A stretch of DNA of 64,000 nucleotides from Actinoallomurus bryophytorum (GTDB lineage: Bacteria; Actinomycetota; Actinomycetes; Streptosporangiales; Streptosporangiaceae), in assembly GCF_006716425.1 (NCBI RefSeq), contig NZ_VFOZ01000002.1, positions 186,001 to 250,000 of the forward strand, read 5' to 3'. Position 1 is the first letter of the stretch; each line of letters begins with the position of its first letter. Below the pieces are notes generated by a model. The model made no database searches and was not told where the DNA came from. It saw nothing but the letters and a program-made list of their open reading frames with translations. The position numbers and the translations under genes were made by a program. Shown here in pieces: positions 7,708 through 16,948 of the stretch.

Positions 7708-8861
7708 CGGCGTCCTCGTACCGCATCGCCGTGATCCCCGGCGACGGAATCGGTACGGAGGTCGTCCCTCAGGGACTCCAGGCGCTGGAAGCCACCGCCG
7801 GAGTGTTCGGTCTCGACCTGCGGTTCGACCACTTCGACTTCGCCAGCGCCGCGTACTGGCAGCGCCACGGAACGATGCTGCCGCCCGACTGGCAGGAGGT
7901 CCTCGGCTCCTACGACGCCCTCTTCTTCGGCGCCGTGGGCTGGCCGTCGATCGTCCCCGACCACGTCTCGTTGTGGGGCAGCCTCCTGCGGTTCCGGCGC
8001 ACGTTCGACCAGTACGTCAACCTGCGTCCCTGCCGCCTGATGCCCGGCGTCCGCAGCCCCCTCGCCGACCGCGAACCCGGCGAGGTCGACTTCCTCGTCG
8101 TACGGGAGAACACCGAGGGCGAGTACTCCAGCATCGGCGGCCGGATCTTCGAGGACACCGAGCGCGAGACCGTCCTGCAGGAGACGGTGATGACCCGCGT
8201 CGGCGTCGACCGCGTGCTGCGGTACGCCTTCGAACTCGCCGAACGACGGCCGGCCCGGCACCTCACCTCGGCCACGAAGAGCAACGGCATCTCGATCTCC
8301 ATGCCCTACTGGGACGAGCGGGTCGAAGCGATGGCGAAGCAGTTCCCCGGAGTCAGCCACGACAAGTCCCACATCGACGCGCTGGCGGCGAACTTCGTCC
8401 TGCACCCGGACCGGTTCGACGTCGTCGTGGCCAGCAACCTCTTCGGCGACATCCTCTCCGACCTGGGCCCCGCCTGCACCGGGACGATCGGCATCGCCCC
8501 CAGCGCGAACATCAACCCGGACCGGACCCACCCGAGCCTCTTCGAACCGGTCCACGGCTCCGCACCCGACATCGCCGGCCGCGGCATCGCCAACCCGGTC
8601 GGGCAGATCTGGTCCGCCTCCATGCTGCTCGACCACCTCGGACACCCCGACGCCGGCGCACGCCTGCTGGCCGCGATCGAGGACGTCCTGGCCGCAGGTC
8701 CCGCCGAAGCCCCGCTCACCCCCGACCTCCACGGCCAGGGCACCACCCTGGAACTGGGAGAGGCGATCACCGACCGAGTCAGGCAAGCCCCGAAGGCCGC
8801 ATCCGCGACACAGACCCTTCGGCACCGTTCTCGGACAGAGCCGCCCGCACGACGAGAATGA
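7704..8861 (+). CDS. Tartrate / D-malate / isopropylmalate-type dehydrogenase
   Basis: A 385-residue beta-decarboxylating dehydrogenase that oxidises a 2-hydroxy-dicarboxylate with NAD. It shows IAVIPGDGIGTEVVPQG at the N-terminus, the substrate Arg region LRPCRL, VVRENTEGEYSSIGG, the divalent-metal Asp pair in NLFGDILSDLGP and the NAD loop FEPVHGSAPDIAG. No leuC or leuD is nearby, and the GntR/AtuA context favours a catabolic tartrate or D-malate enzyme over leucine synthesis. AGGAGGT lies 5 bases before the start. The last ~25 residues are basic and non-conserved. Confidence 0.88.
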   Translation: MTASSYRIAVIPGDGIGTEVVPQGLQALEATAGVFGLDLRFDHFDFASAAYWQRHGTMLPPDWQEVLGSYDALFFGAVGWPSIVPDHVSLWGSLLRFRRTFDQYVNLRPCRLMPGVRSPLADREPGEVDFLVVRENTEGEYSSIGGRIFEDTERETVLQETVMTRVGVDRVLRYAFELAERRPARHLTSATKSNGISISMPYWDERVEAMAKQFPGVSHDKSHIDALAANFVLHPDRFDVVVASNLFGDILSDLGPACTGTIGIAPSANINPDRTHPSLFEPVHGSAPDIAGRGIANPVGQIWSASMLLDHLGHPDAGARLLAAIEDVLAAGPAEAPLTPDLHGQGTTLELGEAITDRVRQAPKAASATQTLRHRSRTEPPARRE

Positions 8862-8868
8862 GTGGGAT

Positions 8869-9564
8869 ATGAGGGAAGACCGTGACGGGTGGAAGGTCGT
8901 TTCCGACCCGTCGGCATGGGTCGGCATCGTCTTCGTCGACATTGACGGCACCCTCGTACCGGCCCCCGGCTCCGCTGTCCACGTAGCCCGATATCTGGGC
9001 ACGGAGGAGGAGATGGCCAAGGCCGAGGCGGCCTACGCGGCCGGTCTATTGACCAATCCCGAGATCGCTGCGGTGGACGCGCTCGCATGGGCGGGCCGCA
9101 CCGAACGGGAGATCGACGACTGGCTGACCCAACTGCCACTCGTCGACGGGATCGCGGAGACGGTCCAGTGGTGCCGTGCTCATCGTCTGCTGCCGGTACT
9201 GGCCACCCTGGCCTGGCAGCCGATCGGGAAGCATCTCGGGAAAAGGTTCGGGTTCGCCGCCTACTGCGGACCTGAGCTGGAAACACTCGACGGGTCCTTC
9301 ACCGGCCGAGTGCGGGCCACCTTCGATGAGTTCGGCAAACGCGACTTCGCGCTGCGCTACGCGGAGAACCTCGGCTTCGGCCCGTCCCAGTGTGCCGCCA
9401 TCGGCGACAGCCGGTCGGACCTGCCGCTGTTCGACGAGGTCGGCCTCAGCGTCGCCTTCAACGCGGACCAGCAGGCGCGTGACAGGGCCTCGACGACGGT
9501 GGACGGCGGGGACCTATGGGCCGTGACACCGCTTCTGGCGGATTGGCATCAGCGCATTCGCTGA
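8869..9564 (+). CDS. HAD-superfamily phosphatase, SerB-like
   Basis: A 231-residue cytoplasmic hydrolase. The nucleophile motif VDIDGTL lies near residue 25, a helical cap follows, and the metal motif GDSRSDLPLF is near residue 185. The substrate is unknown; SerB-like members dephosphorylate small phospho-metabolites. It lies 7 bp after the tartrate-type dehydrogenase and may be co-transcribed. It ends at a bidirectional hairpin shared with the opposite gene. Confidence 0.85.
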   Translation: MREDRDGWKVVSDPSAWVGIVFVDIDGTLVPAPGSAVHVARYLGTEEEMAKAEAAYAAGLLTNPEIAAVDALAWAGRTEREIDDWLTQLPLVDGIAETVQWCRAHRLLPVLATLAWQPIGKHLGKRFGFAAYCGPELETLDGSFTGRVRATFDEFGKRDFALRYAENLGFGPSQCAAIGDSRSDLPLFDEVGLSVAFNADQQARDRASTTVDGGDLWAVTPLLADWHQRIR

Positions 9565-9606
9565 AGCGCCCCAGCCGCCGGTTCCGCACCCGACATCGCC
9601 GGCTTC

Positions 9607-9631
9607 GGTCCCCGGGGTGACGCCGGGGACC
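9607..9631. terminator. Bidirectional hairpin between convergent genes
   Basis: A 9-bp perfect stem (GGTCCCCGG / CCGGGGACC) with a 7-base loop sits in the 75-bp gap between the HAD phosphatase and the convergent hydrolase. There is no U-run, as is common in actinomycetes. Confidence 0.6.
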
Positions 9632-9639
9632 CCGGAGTG

Positions 9640-10677
9640 TCAGGCCGGCCGGGCGACGGTGCGGGTCCACGCCAGCATCAGTGCCGCCGCCTCGGGCTCG
9701 GTCGTGCTTTCCTGCACAGAGTGGCCGGTCCTCGGGATGATGCCGAAGCTCACGTGCCGCGCCGGCCAGTACTTCCCCTCGCCCTGATGGAAGGTCGCGC
9801 TACTGGAACAGTCGAAGGCGCCGGCCCCGCAGAAGGTCAGGTCACTGCCGCCGACGAGGACCAGCGCGGGCACCGTCAGCTGCCTGCTGATCGCGTCGGC
9901 GGGCGTGGCCGGAAGGTTGTAGGCGAGGATGTCCGGCACGTCGTGGCTCGAATGGACGTCCTTCAGCTTCTCGTCCAGGGCGTTCATCCCAGGCGTCGAG
10001 GTGCGGGAGTCGTGGTAGAGACGGCCTCGCACGCCCGGGACGGTGGTCAGATATCCGTCGTAGCCGAGCCCGGCGAACTTCGGATCGAGGTTCGCCTCCT
10101 GGGTCGCGTCGAGGATGGCTCCCGCCGCGTCGGACATGGCGTGGCCACCGCCGATGCTGATGACACCGTCGACGTCGCGGTAGTGCGCCGACTCCACCAC
10201 CGCGACCGCCGAGCCGAACGAGTGCCCGGCCGTGATGACGTGCCGGAACGCGTGACCGCCGACACTGCCCGACCGCAGGGCGGTCACGACGTCGTGCATC
10301 GACGTCGCCTCACCCGCGAGAGTCAGGTCGGTGTACGGCGGGTGGCTGCTGTATCCGCTGCCGATCCGGTCGACGTCGAACGTCGCATAGCCGGCCGAGG
10401 TCGCCGCCCGTACGTAGGAGTAGACGCCGCCCCGGTACGGGAAGTCCCAGTAGGTGTGGTTGTAGGTCCCACCCGGGATGAGCAGCTGCACCGCCTTGGG
10501 CTTGATTCGGCCCTGGTAACACAGTTCGCCCCACATCCGGTACGCGGCGGGGCCGCCGTCGGCGAGCCGTACGTGCAGCACATGCGTCGAGCAGTGCGCG
10601 GGCGTACGGGCCTGTGCGGGCGCGGCCACGAAGGTGGCGGCGATCAGCGCGGCGGCGAGTAATGGCAGGCGTCTCAC
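9640..10677 (-). CDS. Secreted alpha/beta hydrolase
   Basis: A protein of 345 residues. Residues 1-23 form a Sec signal peptide (two Arg, an Ala-rich core, cleavage after AQA). The nucleophile elbow is GHSFGSAV, an acidic residue lies in LVGGSDLTF and the likely catalytic His in RTGHSVQ. Four Cys could form extracellular disulfides. Probably an exported esterase or lipase-like enzyme of unknown substrate. It stands alone on its strand, facing the HAD phosphatase. Confidence 0.85.
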   Translation of the reverse strand: MRRLPLLAAALIAATFVAAPAQARTPAHCSTHVLHVRLADGGPAAYRMWGELCYQGRIKPKAVQLLIPGGTYNHTYWDFPYRGGVYSYVRAATSAGYATFDVDRIGSGYSSHPPYTDLTLAGEATSMHDVVTALRSGSVGGHAFRHVITAGHSFGSAVAVVESAHYRDVDGVISIGGGHAMSDAAGAILDATQEANLDPKFAGLGYDGYLTTVPGVRGRLYHDSRTSTPGMNALDEKLKDVHSSHDVPDILAYNLPATPADAISRQLTVPALVLVGGSDLTFCGAGAFDCSSSATFHQGEGKYWPARHVSFGIIPRTGHSVQESTTEPEAAALMLAWTRTVARPA

Positions 10678-10730
10678 GGCGAAGCTCCTTACGGCATCGA
10701 TCGATGACAGTGCGCAGCCGCAGACGCCGC

Positions 10731-11915
10731 TCAGGCCTGGGCTGGTGAGAAGACGACCGGCAGCGTGGTGAGGCCACGGATCACCGGGCCGATCACCCAG
10801 TCAGGCTCGTAGCCCTCGGCGAGCCGGAACCCGGGTGCCATGGCGAGGAGCTCTTCGGTGATGATGCGCATTTCCAGCAGGGCGAGGTGCTCGCCGAGGC
10901 AGCGGTGGACGCCGGAGCCGAACGTCACATGAGGGTTGCGCTCCCGGGGGCAGACGAACTCCTCGGGCCGGTCGAACACGGCCGGGTCGTGGTTGGCGGC
11001 GCTGAAGACCATCAGCACCCGCTCCCCGTCCTCCAGCTTCTGCCCGGCCAGTTCGGCGCCCCCGCGCACGGTACGGGCCAGGGAGACGATCGGCGCCTCC
11101 ATGCGAAGGCTTTCATCGATCATCGGCGGGATGAGCGCCGGGTCGGCGATCAGGCGTTCCTTGAGGCCGTCGACGGTGGCCAGGTAGTAGATCATCGCCC
11201 CGATGCCGTGGACGGTGGTCTCATGCCCCGCCGCGATCAGCAGCGCGATCATGCCCACCTGCTCCTCCTGGGTGAGCGGCCGCCCGTTGAACCGGCCTTC
11301 GTCGATCGCACCGATGACGGCGTTCTCTTCGCGCGCGCCGCCCAGGTGGTCGGCGATGTATTCGGTGAACTCCTGAGTCACCCGCTCGTTCTCGGCGAGG
11401 TCGCCCGTGGCCGCCGTCATGAGTTGCCGTTCCACCCAGTACATGAACCGCTCGCCGTCTTCGGGCGGAAGTCCGAGGATCATGGCGATCGCCATCGGCG
11501 GCACGTTGCGGGCCAGCGTGGCGATGAGGTCGGCGCTGCCCTGCTCGATCAGTTCGCCGAGGCGTTCCCGTACCAGCCTGCGCAGGAGCGGCTCGTAGCG
11601 TGCCGCGCCCTGCCGGGTGAACTGCCGCTGGACGATCCTGCGGTAGGCGGTGTGCTCGGGCGGGTCGAAGTCGAGAGGCGGCTGCAGGATGGAATGGACC
11701 CTGGGGATGGTGACGCAGTCGGTGCTGGTGTAGGTCTGCGGATCGCTGGTCACCTCCTTGACGGCCTCGTGAGTGAGTGCCGCCCAGAAGCCGCCGTACT
11801 TGGTGCTGTGCACGACCGGGCAGTCGCCTCGGAGCTCGGCTAAGACCTCGTTGATGCGTGGCGCCAGCCATGGATCAACATGATCGAATTCCCATCCACC
11901 AGCGATTGCCGTCAT
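10731..11915 (-). CDS. Cytochrome P450
   Basis: A soluble bacterial P450 of 394 residues. The oxygen-activation motif is AGHETT (I helix), the K-helix ExxR is ESLR, and the haem Cys loop is FGSGVHRCLG. It needs ferredoxin and reductase partners, none of which is encoded here. The substrate is not predictable. It stands alone between the hydrolase and an unknown protein. Confidence 0.93.
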   Translation of the reverse strand: MTAIAGGWEFDHVDPWLAPRINEVLAELRGDCPVVHSTKYGGFWAALTHEAVKEVTSDPQTYTSTDCVTIPRVHSILQPPLDFDPPEHTAYRRIVQRQFTRQGAARYEPLLRRLVRERLGELIEQGSADLIATLARNVPPMAIAMILGLPPEDGERFMYWVERQLMTAATGDLAENERVTQEFTEYIADHLGGAREENAVIGAIDEGRFNGRPLTQEEQVGMIALLIAAGHETTVHGIGAMIYYLATVDGLKERLIADPALIPPMIDESLRMEAPIVSLARTVRGGAELAGQKLEDGERVLMVFSAANHDPAVFDRPEEFVCPRERNPHVTFGSGVHRCLGEHLALLEMRIITEELLAMAPGFRLAEGYEPDWVIGPVIRGLTTLPVVFSPAQA

Positions 11916-12079
11916 GTGTTGGGAATATCACCACATAAGCACTGAATCAAGACATGTCACTCGTCCGCCGCCTCGGCGGTATTCGGCTGATCAAGCCATC
12001 GAGGACCGGTTGCCGCCCATTCGCCCGGCAGGTGCGGCGTATCCATTCAGCCTGAGCGGGCGGCTGGTGTCCGGGTGAG

Positions 12080-12640
12080 TCAGGAATAGTTCTCCCAGCC
12101 CGGCCAGAACCTGCGGAGCTTGGGGTCGGTGTCGTTGGCGCGAGGCCAGAGTCGGAGCCGGTAGTGGTCGTCACCGTCAGCTCCGGCGTGGCCCAGCGTG
12201 GTGTAGCCCGCGCCGGAGATGCGCGCTCGGTAGCGGCCCGCGGGCAGTTCGACCGGGATCGGCGTGCCGCCGCCGGACGCTTGGAAGATCAGCTGCCCGT
12301 CCGGTATATCGAGGTCGACATCGACTTCGTGTGACCAATTGCCGGTGTCGGCGGAGGGCTCGGCGGCCCAGACCTCCACGCGCATCGGTGTTTCGAAGTT
12401 CCACTGCCCTGGCGTCATCAGGTCGATGAGGCCGCCCGCGGTGCCGACGAACCGCTGGGAATCCACTGCGTCGTCCAGTGCGTCGAGGAAGAGGTTGTCC
12501 TCGTCGTCCTCGATCACGGCAGCGTCGGAGTAGATGTAGATCTGGCCGTAGTCGGCTGAGACATGCAGATCAGCGGCGAATGCGGGCCGGTCCGGGTTTG
12601 TCATGTCGAAGAAGATATCGATCGCGGAAACGACGACCAT
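12080..12640 (-). CDS. Uncharacterised protein
   Basis: A 186-residue acidic protein without membrane segments. It has a HVSADYGQIYIYSD stretch near residue 27 and a C-terminal beta-rich part (GGGTPIPVELPAGRYRARIS). A remote resemblance to ComJ-like proteins is possible but not firm. The start is uncertain: coding-like sequence continues upstream of ATG 12640 without a start codon, and an alternative ATG lies at 12604. A copy of the island repeat sits 30 bp upstream, so its original promoter may have been displaced. Confidence 0.6.
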   Translation of the reverse strand: MVVVSAIDIFFDMTNPDRPAFAADLHVSADYGQIYIYSDAAVIEDDEDNLFLDALDDAVDSQRFVGTAGGLIDLMTPGQWNFETPMRVEVWAAEPSADTGNWSHEVDVDLDIPDGQLIFQASGGGTPIPVELPAGRYRARISGAGYTTLGHAGADGDDHYRLRLWPRANDTDPKLRRFWPGWENYS

Positions 12641-12669
12641 GACCCAGCGGTGGCCTTCGTGCCCAAGGA

Positions 12670-12708
12670 GTATTGGCAGGTAAAGGCCGCGCGACCGGGA
12701 TCGGGGGA
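12670..12708 (+). repeat. Left copy of ~38-bp direct repeat (island boundary, copy A)
   Basis: This stretch matches 32814-32853 in the same orientation with one substitution and one extra A. In the right copy it forms the distal arm and T-run of a terminator hairpin; here the other arm is missing. Mobile-element debris begins just to its right. Confidence 0.7.
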
Positions 12709-12859
12709 ATCCCCACTTCGTTCGCCTCTTGATCCGCTGACGGCGCCGGCCCCACTACCAAGCTCATCCTGGAGACCTGGACCTCGGACACCTGCCTCAT
12801 CTCCGCCTTCACCAGCGCGCCCGCCCGGACCAGCCAGTCGGGCAGCGCGTGTCGCGGCA

Positions 12860-13439
12860 CCTTCGGGGCCCGGATCTGCTTCGAAGACGAGGCCGGGCAG
12901 AATCTGCGCCCACCCAAGGCCCGCACCTGGGCCCGCCGCGGCCACAGCCCCATCATGGAGGTCTCGGGCAAGGGATCGGGACGGGTATCGGTCGCCGGGC
13001 TCGTATGCCGCAAGCCCGGCATGCGGGGCCATGTGTTCTACCGCCTGATCGTCCACCGCGGGCGTAAAGGCGAACGCCGCAGTTTCTCCGAAGCCGACTA
13101 CGCCGCCGCGGTCACCGCCGCCCACGAGCAGCTACACGCCCCGATCATTCTGATCTGGGACAACCTCAACACCCACCTCAGCGCACGGATGCGCACCTTC
13201 ATCGATGCGCACACCGATTGGCTGACGACGGTCCGCCTGCCCGCCTACGCCCCCGATCCCACCCCGTCGAAGGCGTGTGGGCCCACATGAAGAACGGACT
13301 GGGCAACCTGTCCGCCGACACCGTCGACCCACTCGCCGCCACCGTTAAGAGCCGACTCAAACGCATCCAGTACCGACCCGAACTCGTCGAGGGGTTCCTC
13401 ACCCAGACCGGACTCACCCTCGAACCCGAGCCCCCATAG
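12860..13439 (+). pseudogene. IS630-family transposase remnant
   Basis: The DDE domain is recognisable: first Asp in ICFEDEAGQNLRPPKARTW, GKGSGRVSVAGL, second Asp in LIWDNLNTHLS, then Glu in HPVEGVWAHMKNGLGNL. The frame changes near 13260, between YAPD and PVEGVW, and the N-terminal DNA-binding half is absent. It ends at TGLTLEPEPP, a normal C-terminus. Confidence 0.85.
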
Positions 13440-13487
13440 GAAAGAGACCTCAGCTATTCGACCTCTTGTATCAGCTTGAGTCGGTCC

Positions 13488-14123
13488 TTAGCCGAATGGC
13501 GTGGCCACCAGTGAAATGTGGCGCAAGTCGTCCGTGGTGCATCGCAGGTCTGCCAAGGCGGCGAGAACTCGCAGGTAGACGGACGTATCAGCCTGGTCTT
13601 CGTAGGAAGGTTCGAAAGTTCCTGCTGCGTCGATGGCTGCCTGCAGCTCAGCGGGCAGCTCGGTCTCGACGTAAGGGAGGCCGCCATTGATGACATGGAC
13701 GACCACCTCGCCGTCGACCGCGTAGCCGAGGTCGGTTTTCATGGTGAACGTCACGGTGCTGGTCGCTGCCACGCGGCCGTCGGCGGACAACTTCTTGGCC
13801 GGGACCGTGGTAGGCGACGAGTCCGCGTCGAATGAGGTAGCGCCTTCAGCGTCGTAGACGAACGTCCAGTCACCAATACGCCCGGCAAGCATTGTGAAAG
13901 TGTCCTCAGCCGGGGCCGACCTCCAGGTTTCGGGCCTGTCGCGGGGGATCATGCAGCGCTGAAACAGCCGGGGCTTGGCGCCTAGCAGTTCCAATGCCTC
14001 GGTCGGCTCAAGGCCGCGAACCACGTGCACCGTGTGATGTGGCTGTTCCTCGGCCAGGGCGCTGATCCAAATCGGCGTTCCCACCGAATCGAGAGTGCCT
14101 GCCGGGAAGCCAGGTGTGGACAT
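13488..14123 (-). CDS. DUF6461-like uncharacterised protein
   Basis: A protein of 211 residues with the pattern TVHVVRGLEPTEALELLGA near residue 30 and MLAGRIGDWTFVYD near residue 78, as in DUF6461 proteins of actinomycetes. Function unknown. A GAAGGAG site precedes ATG 14123. It is intact between transposase remnants inside the proposed island. Confidence 0.65.
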   Translation of the reverse strand: MSTPGFPAGTLDSVGTPIWISALAEEQPHHTVHVVRGLEPTEALELLGAKPRLFQRCMIPRDRPETWRSAPAEDTFTMLAGRIGDWTFVYDAEGATSFDADSSPTTVPAKKLSADGRVAATSTVTFTMKTDLGYAVDGEVVVHVINGGLPYVETELPAELQAAIDAAGTFEPSYEDQADTSVYLRVLAALADLRCTTDDLRHISLVATPFG

Positions 14124-14196
14124 CCCACTCCTTCAACGGTCGATGGTGCTCAACCTAGCCCCGTTTTCCGCACACATGGATGTTCGGGGTTGATCA

Positions 14197-14720
14197 GTGC
14201 GTCGGGTCGGCCGTGTGCCGGTAGGACGGGCAGCGTGCCGGGTTGTGAGGCAACCTGCGCGGTTCGGAGGTCCGTCAGCGGAGAAGATACTGGGGGCGTT
14301 GCCGGTGGCTGCCCCGTTGCAGTTCCCGGTTGAGGATCCGGGAGATCACGATGAGGCGTGCCCGGTGCGTGATGTGGCCGAGCTGACCATGGGCAGGTGA
14401 TCGAGGCGCTGGTCGCGAACCGGTTGACCTCGCCCCGCCCATTGGTGCATGTGCAGGGGGTGGGCGCGGGGACTGGGCGGTTCGGTGAGGCTCTGGGATG
14501 GGTCCTGAGCTGCTCAGCCGATCGGATCGGGCCGGCGCTGGACGCGATCGTCGTGCACCTGGACCGGACCGCTGAGGGCGGTTGGGATGGCGGCGATCGG
14601 AGCGTTCCGGATCGAGGTCATCCGAGTGCACTGGGACCTGACCTCGATCTTGATGCACGGCCAGTACGAGCAGACCGAGGACGGGCTCGCCGCTCCCTGG
14701 ATTCGGTCACCCCCAAGGAC
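14197..14720 (+). pseudogene. IS1634-type transposase remnant, N-terminal part
   Basis: Family text is scattered over shifted frames: CPVRDVAELTMG, VIEALVANRLTSPRPLVHVQG, then VIRVHWDLTSILMHGQYEQTEDG and a trace of GHPKDR. At least three frameshifts; the catalytic remainder is missing and an IS982-like piece is joined on. Confidence 0.7.
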
Positions 14721-14749
14721 CGCGCGATCCCGTGCTCGAAAATCCACGC

Positions 14750-15235
14750 GGCCCGCAGCCGCACCTTCTCCCGTCTGGCCCACCCCGAAGCGGACAAACC
14801 GCCATCACCGGGACCTCATGACTTGTTCGCACTGACCGGCGCGAAGGCCGACGAACGTGAAACCCTCCGCGACATGCTCGACACCACACCCGACGTCCAG
14901 GCCGCCCATCCACGACAAACGATCATCGCCGACAAGAACTACTACGGCCGACAGCTCGAGCACGACCTCACCGAACGTGACCTGAAGCTGCTGCGCCCGG
15001 CCCGCAAAGGCGAGTCCGAACGAGCCGGCGCGCACCTGTTCAAACCGCTCCGGCAGATCATCAAGTCGATCGACCAAACCCTCAAGGGCCAACTCGACCT
15101 GGAACGACACGAAGGCAAGAGCCCAGCCGGGGTGACCGTCCGGGTCCTCCTGCGCATCCTCGCATTACCGCCGCGATATGACACAACGACAAAACCGGGC
15201 AACCCGTCAAACGATCCCTGAATCGCCTACGATCA
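14750..15235 (+). pseudogene. IS982-family transposase remnant, C-terminal part
   Basis: Shows FALTGAKADERETL, TIIADKNYYGR, LLRPARKGE, LFKPLRQIIKSIDQTLKGQL and LERHEGK. Near 15165 a lost A shifts the frame. The expected Trp of the AIWHN motif is now TGA (15179-15181), and an extra A follows near 15222. It is non-functional. Confidence 0.75.
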
Positions 15236-15285
15236 CTGACCGCGACACCAACCCCTGGACTCATTCATCTAGGCGGCGACGGTGT

Positions 15286-15381
15286 CGTTCACTGTTCGAA
15301 CGGCTCCCGAGAGGCGTACGGCTGAATCCCGCGGGCCATGCACTGCATCGTCACGCCATGGACGTGCTCGAGCGCCTACGC
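15286..15381 (+). pseudogene. LysR helix-turn-helix relic
   Basis: Thirty-two residues match the end of a LysR DNA-binding domain (LFERLPRGVRLNPAGHALHR, then HAMDVLERL). No start, N-terminus or effector domain is present. It is a leftover between the IS debris and the lanthipeptide cluster; the rest of 15236-15563 shows nothing recognisable. Confidence 0.5.
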
Positions 15382-15563
15382 CGACCTGGGGATGGCCGGG
15401 GTGTTCATGGTGATCGACGCGAACGGGAACATGCCGCGCCATCCGGCTCCATGAGCAGGTGGTGCCAGCTTGAAGAGAACACGTCGAATTCGCCCTGCCG
15501 GCTCGTTACCTGACTGCCGAGATCAGCGGGGTCGCGAAATGCCGGCGACAACCGGCTTCGCGA

Positions 15564-16937
15564 TCAGGCCAGGAGAAGTGCGGAGTCCCAGGTGGTCGCC
15601 GGGGGGCCGCCGCGCGCGTAGGCGTGCAGGGCGAGCGCGATGCCCGCGGCTCCCTCCAGGAAACCGGCCCGGTCCGGTGCCACGTCTGCACCGGCTCCCG
15701 CCGCGTAGCGGAAGCCGAACGGCGCCTCGGGATCGAAGCAACCGGCGACGCGGCGGGCGAGCCCGTCGACGGCCCCGTCGAGATCCTCCGCACCGTCGTC
15801 GGCGGCGATCAGCCGGGTCATGTGCAGCATGCCGGCCCAGCCGTGGCACAGCCCGGCGTCGACCACCCCCCAGGTGTCCCACGGACGTGCGAGCGTGGCC
15901 CGCAGCACCGACACCGCCGCGCGTCGCCACGCGGAGTTGTCCAGGGCGATACCCGCGAGCTGGATCGCGCGGGCGATGCCCGGCGATCCATAGCACCAGC
16001 TCGGCCGGTCCGGCGCCACCTGGTGTTCGTGGTGGCGCCGGTCAGGGACGTCGACGAGCTCGCGCAGGGTCACGACGGTCGGCCACGAGCCCCCGGAAAG
16101 CCGGTCCAGCAACCAGGTGACGATCCGCTCGATCGCCTCCTCCTGGCCCGGGAGGCGCAGGCCCTCGCGGTGGGCGATGGCGAGCAGGGCCAGCGGGCCG
16201 GCGATCCCGTGGGCCAGGCCCAGGTTGAAATGGCCGTCGCCGGCGGAGGTGTCCCGGATCGGAGCGTGGGTGACCCACCAGCCGGGCACCCGGACGCCGC
16301 CGACCTCCACGTCCTGGGTGAGAGCGATCAGGCAGTCCACAGCGTCCGCAGCTGCGCCGTCGCCCTCGCCTCCCGCCAGGAGCAGCCGGCCCAGACCGGC
16401 GAGTCCCTGGACGATGTCGTAGACGGCGAAAGCGGTCCCGGGCCGGCCGGCGGCGATCCGTCCGGTCTCGTCGCGGGTGAGATCGCGGACGGCGGCCCGT
16501 ACGGCCGGCAGGGCACGGTCCATCAGGCTCGCGTAGTCGCCGGGCCGGCTGGCCGCGGCACGCGTGGCGAACACCACCGCGGGCAGGCCGGCGAACAGGC
16601 CACCACCGCCGGACATCGCCTCCTTCGCCGCGACGGACAGGTACGCGTGGGTGCTCCGCCGGTCGCCGAGCTCCGCGTGCAGGAGGGCCACGCCCGGACA
16701 GCCCTCATTGAGGGCGCTCGGATGCCAGATCAGGGATTCCCGGCCGCCGGGAGACCGGTCGACAGCGGTCCCGGTGATCCGCATGACGGCCTGCGGGTCG
16801 GCGATCCGCCGGGCCACCTCCCCGACGATCGACTCCGCCTCCGCCCTGACGGCCGTACCGCTCGTCTCGCCCCCGGACGCGTCGGCCCTGACGGGCTCCG
16901 ACCCGACCGTGCCCGTGCCGCGTTCGTCCGCCGTCAC
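15564..16937 (-). CDS. LanC-like lanthipeptide cyclase 1
   Basis: A protein of 457 residues. The alpha-barrel cyclase carries LAHGIAG (near 242), Zn ligands Cys315 in WCYGSPGIA and Cys364-His365 in CHGWAG. It should catalyse Michael addition of Cys to dehydroamino acids in the core peptide. GTG at 16937, preceded by GAGGGGA, lies 11 bp after the LanB stop, so the two form a leftward operon. An N-terminal ~100-residue extension precedes the barrel. A second cyclase gene lies across the promoter, which is unusual for one class I precursor. Confidence 0.9.
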   Translation of the reverse strand: MTADERGTGTVGSEPVRADASGGETSGTAVRAEAESIVGEVARRIADPQAVMRITGTAVDRSPGGRESLIWHPSALNEGCPGVALLHAELGDRRSTHAYLSVAAKEAMSGGGGLFAGLPAVVFATRAAASRPGDYASLMDRALPAVRAAVRDLTRDETGRIAAGRPGTAFAVYDIVQGLAGLGRLLLAGGEGDGAAADAVDCLIALTQDVEVGGVRVPGWWVTHAPIRDTSAGDGHFNLGLAHGIAGPLALLAIAHREGLRLPGQEEAIERIVTWLLDRLSGGSWPTVVTLRELVDVPDRRHHEHQVAPDRPSWCYGSPGIARAIQLAGIALDNSAWRRAAVSVLRATLARPWDTWGVVDAGLCHGWAGMLHMTRLIAADDGAEDLDGAVDGLARRVAGCFDPEAPFGFRYAAGAGADVAPDRAGFLEGAAGIALALHAYARGGPPATTWDSALLLA

Positions 16938-16948
16938 GTCGTGTCCCC

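Noticed and set aside
12264-12533. Rightward frame over the uncharacterised leftward gene
   Set aside because: Composition and lack of a ribosome-binding site mark it as a shadow.
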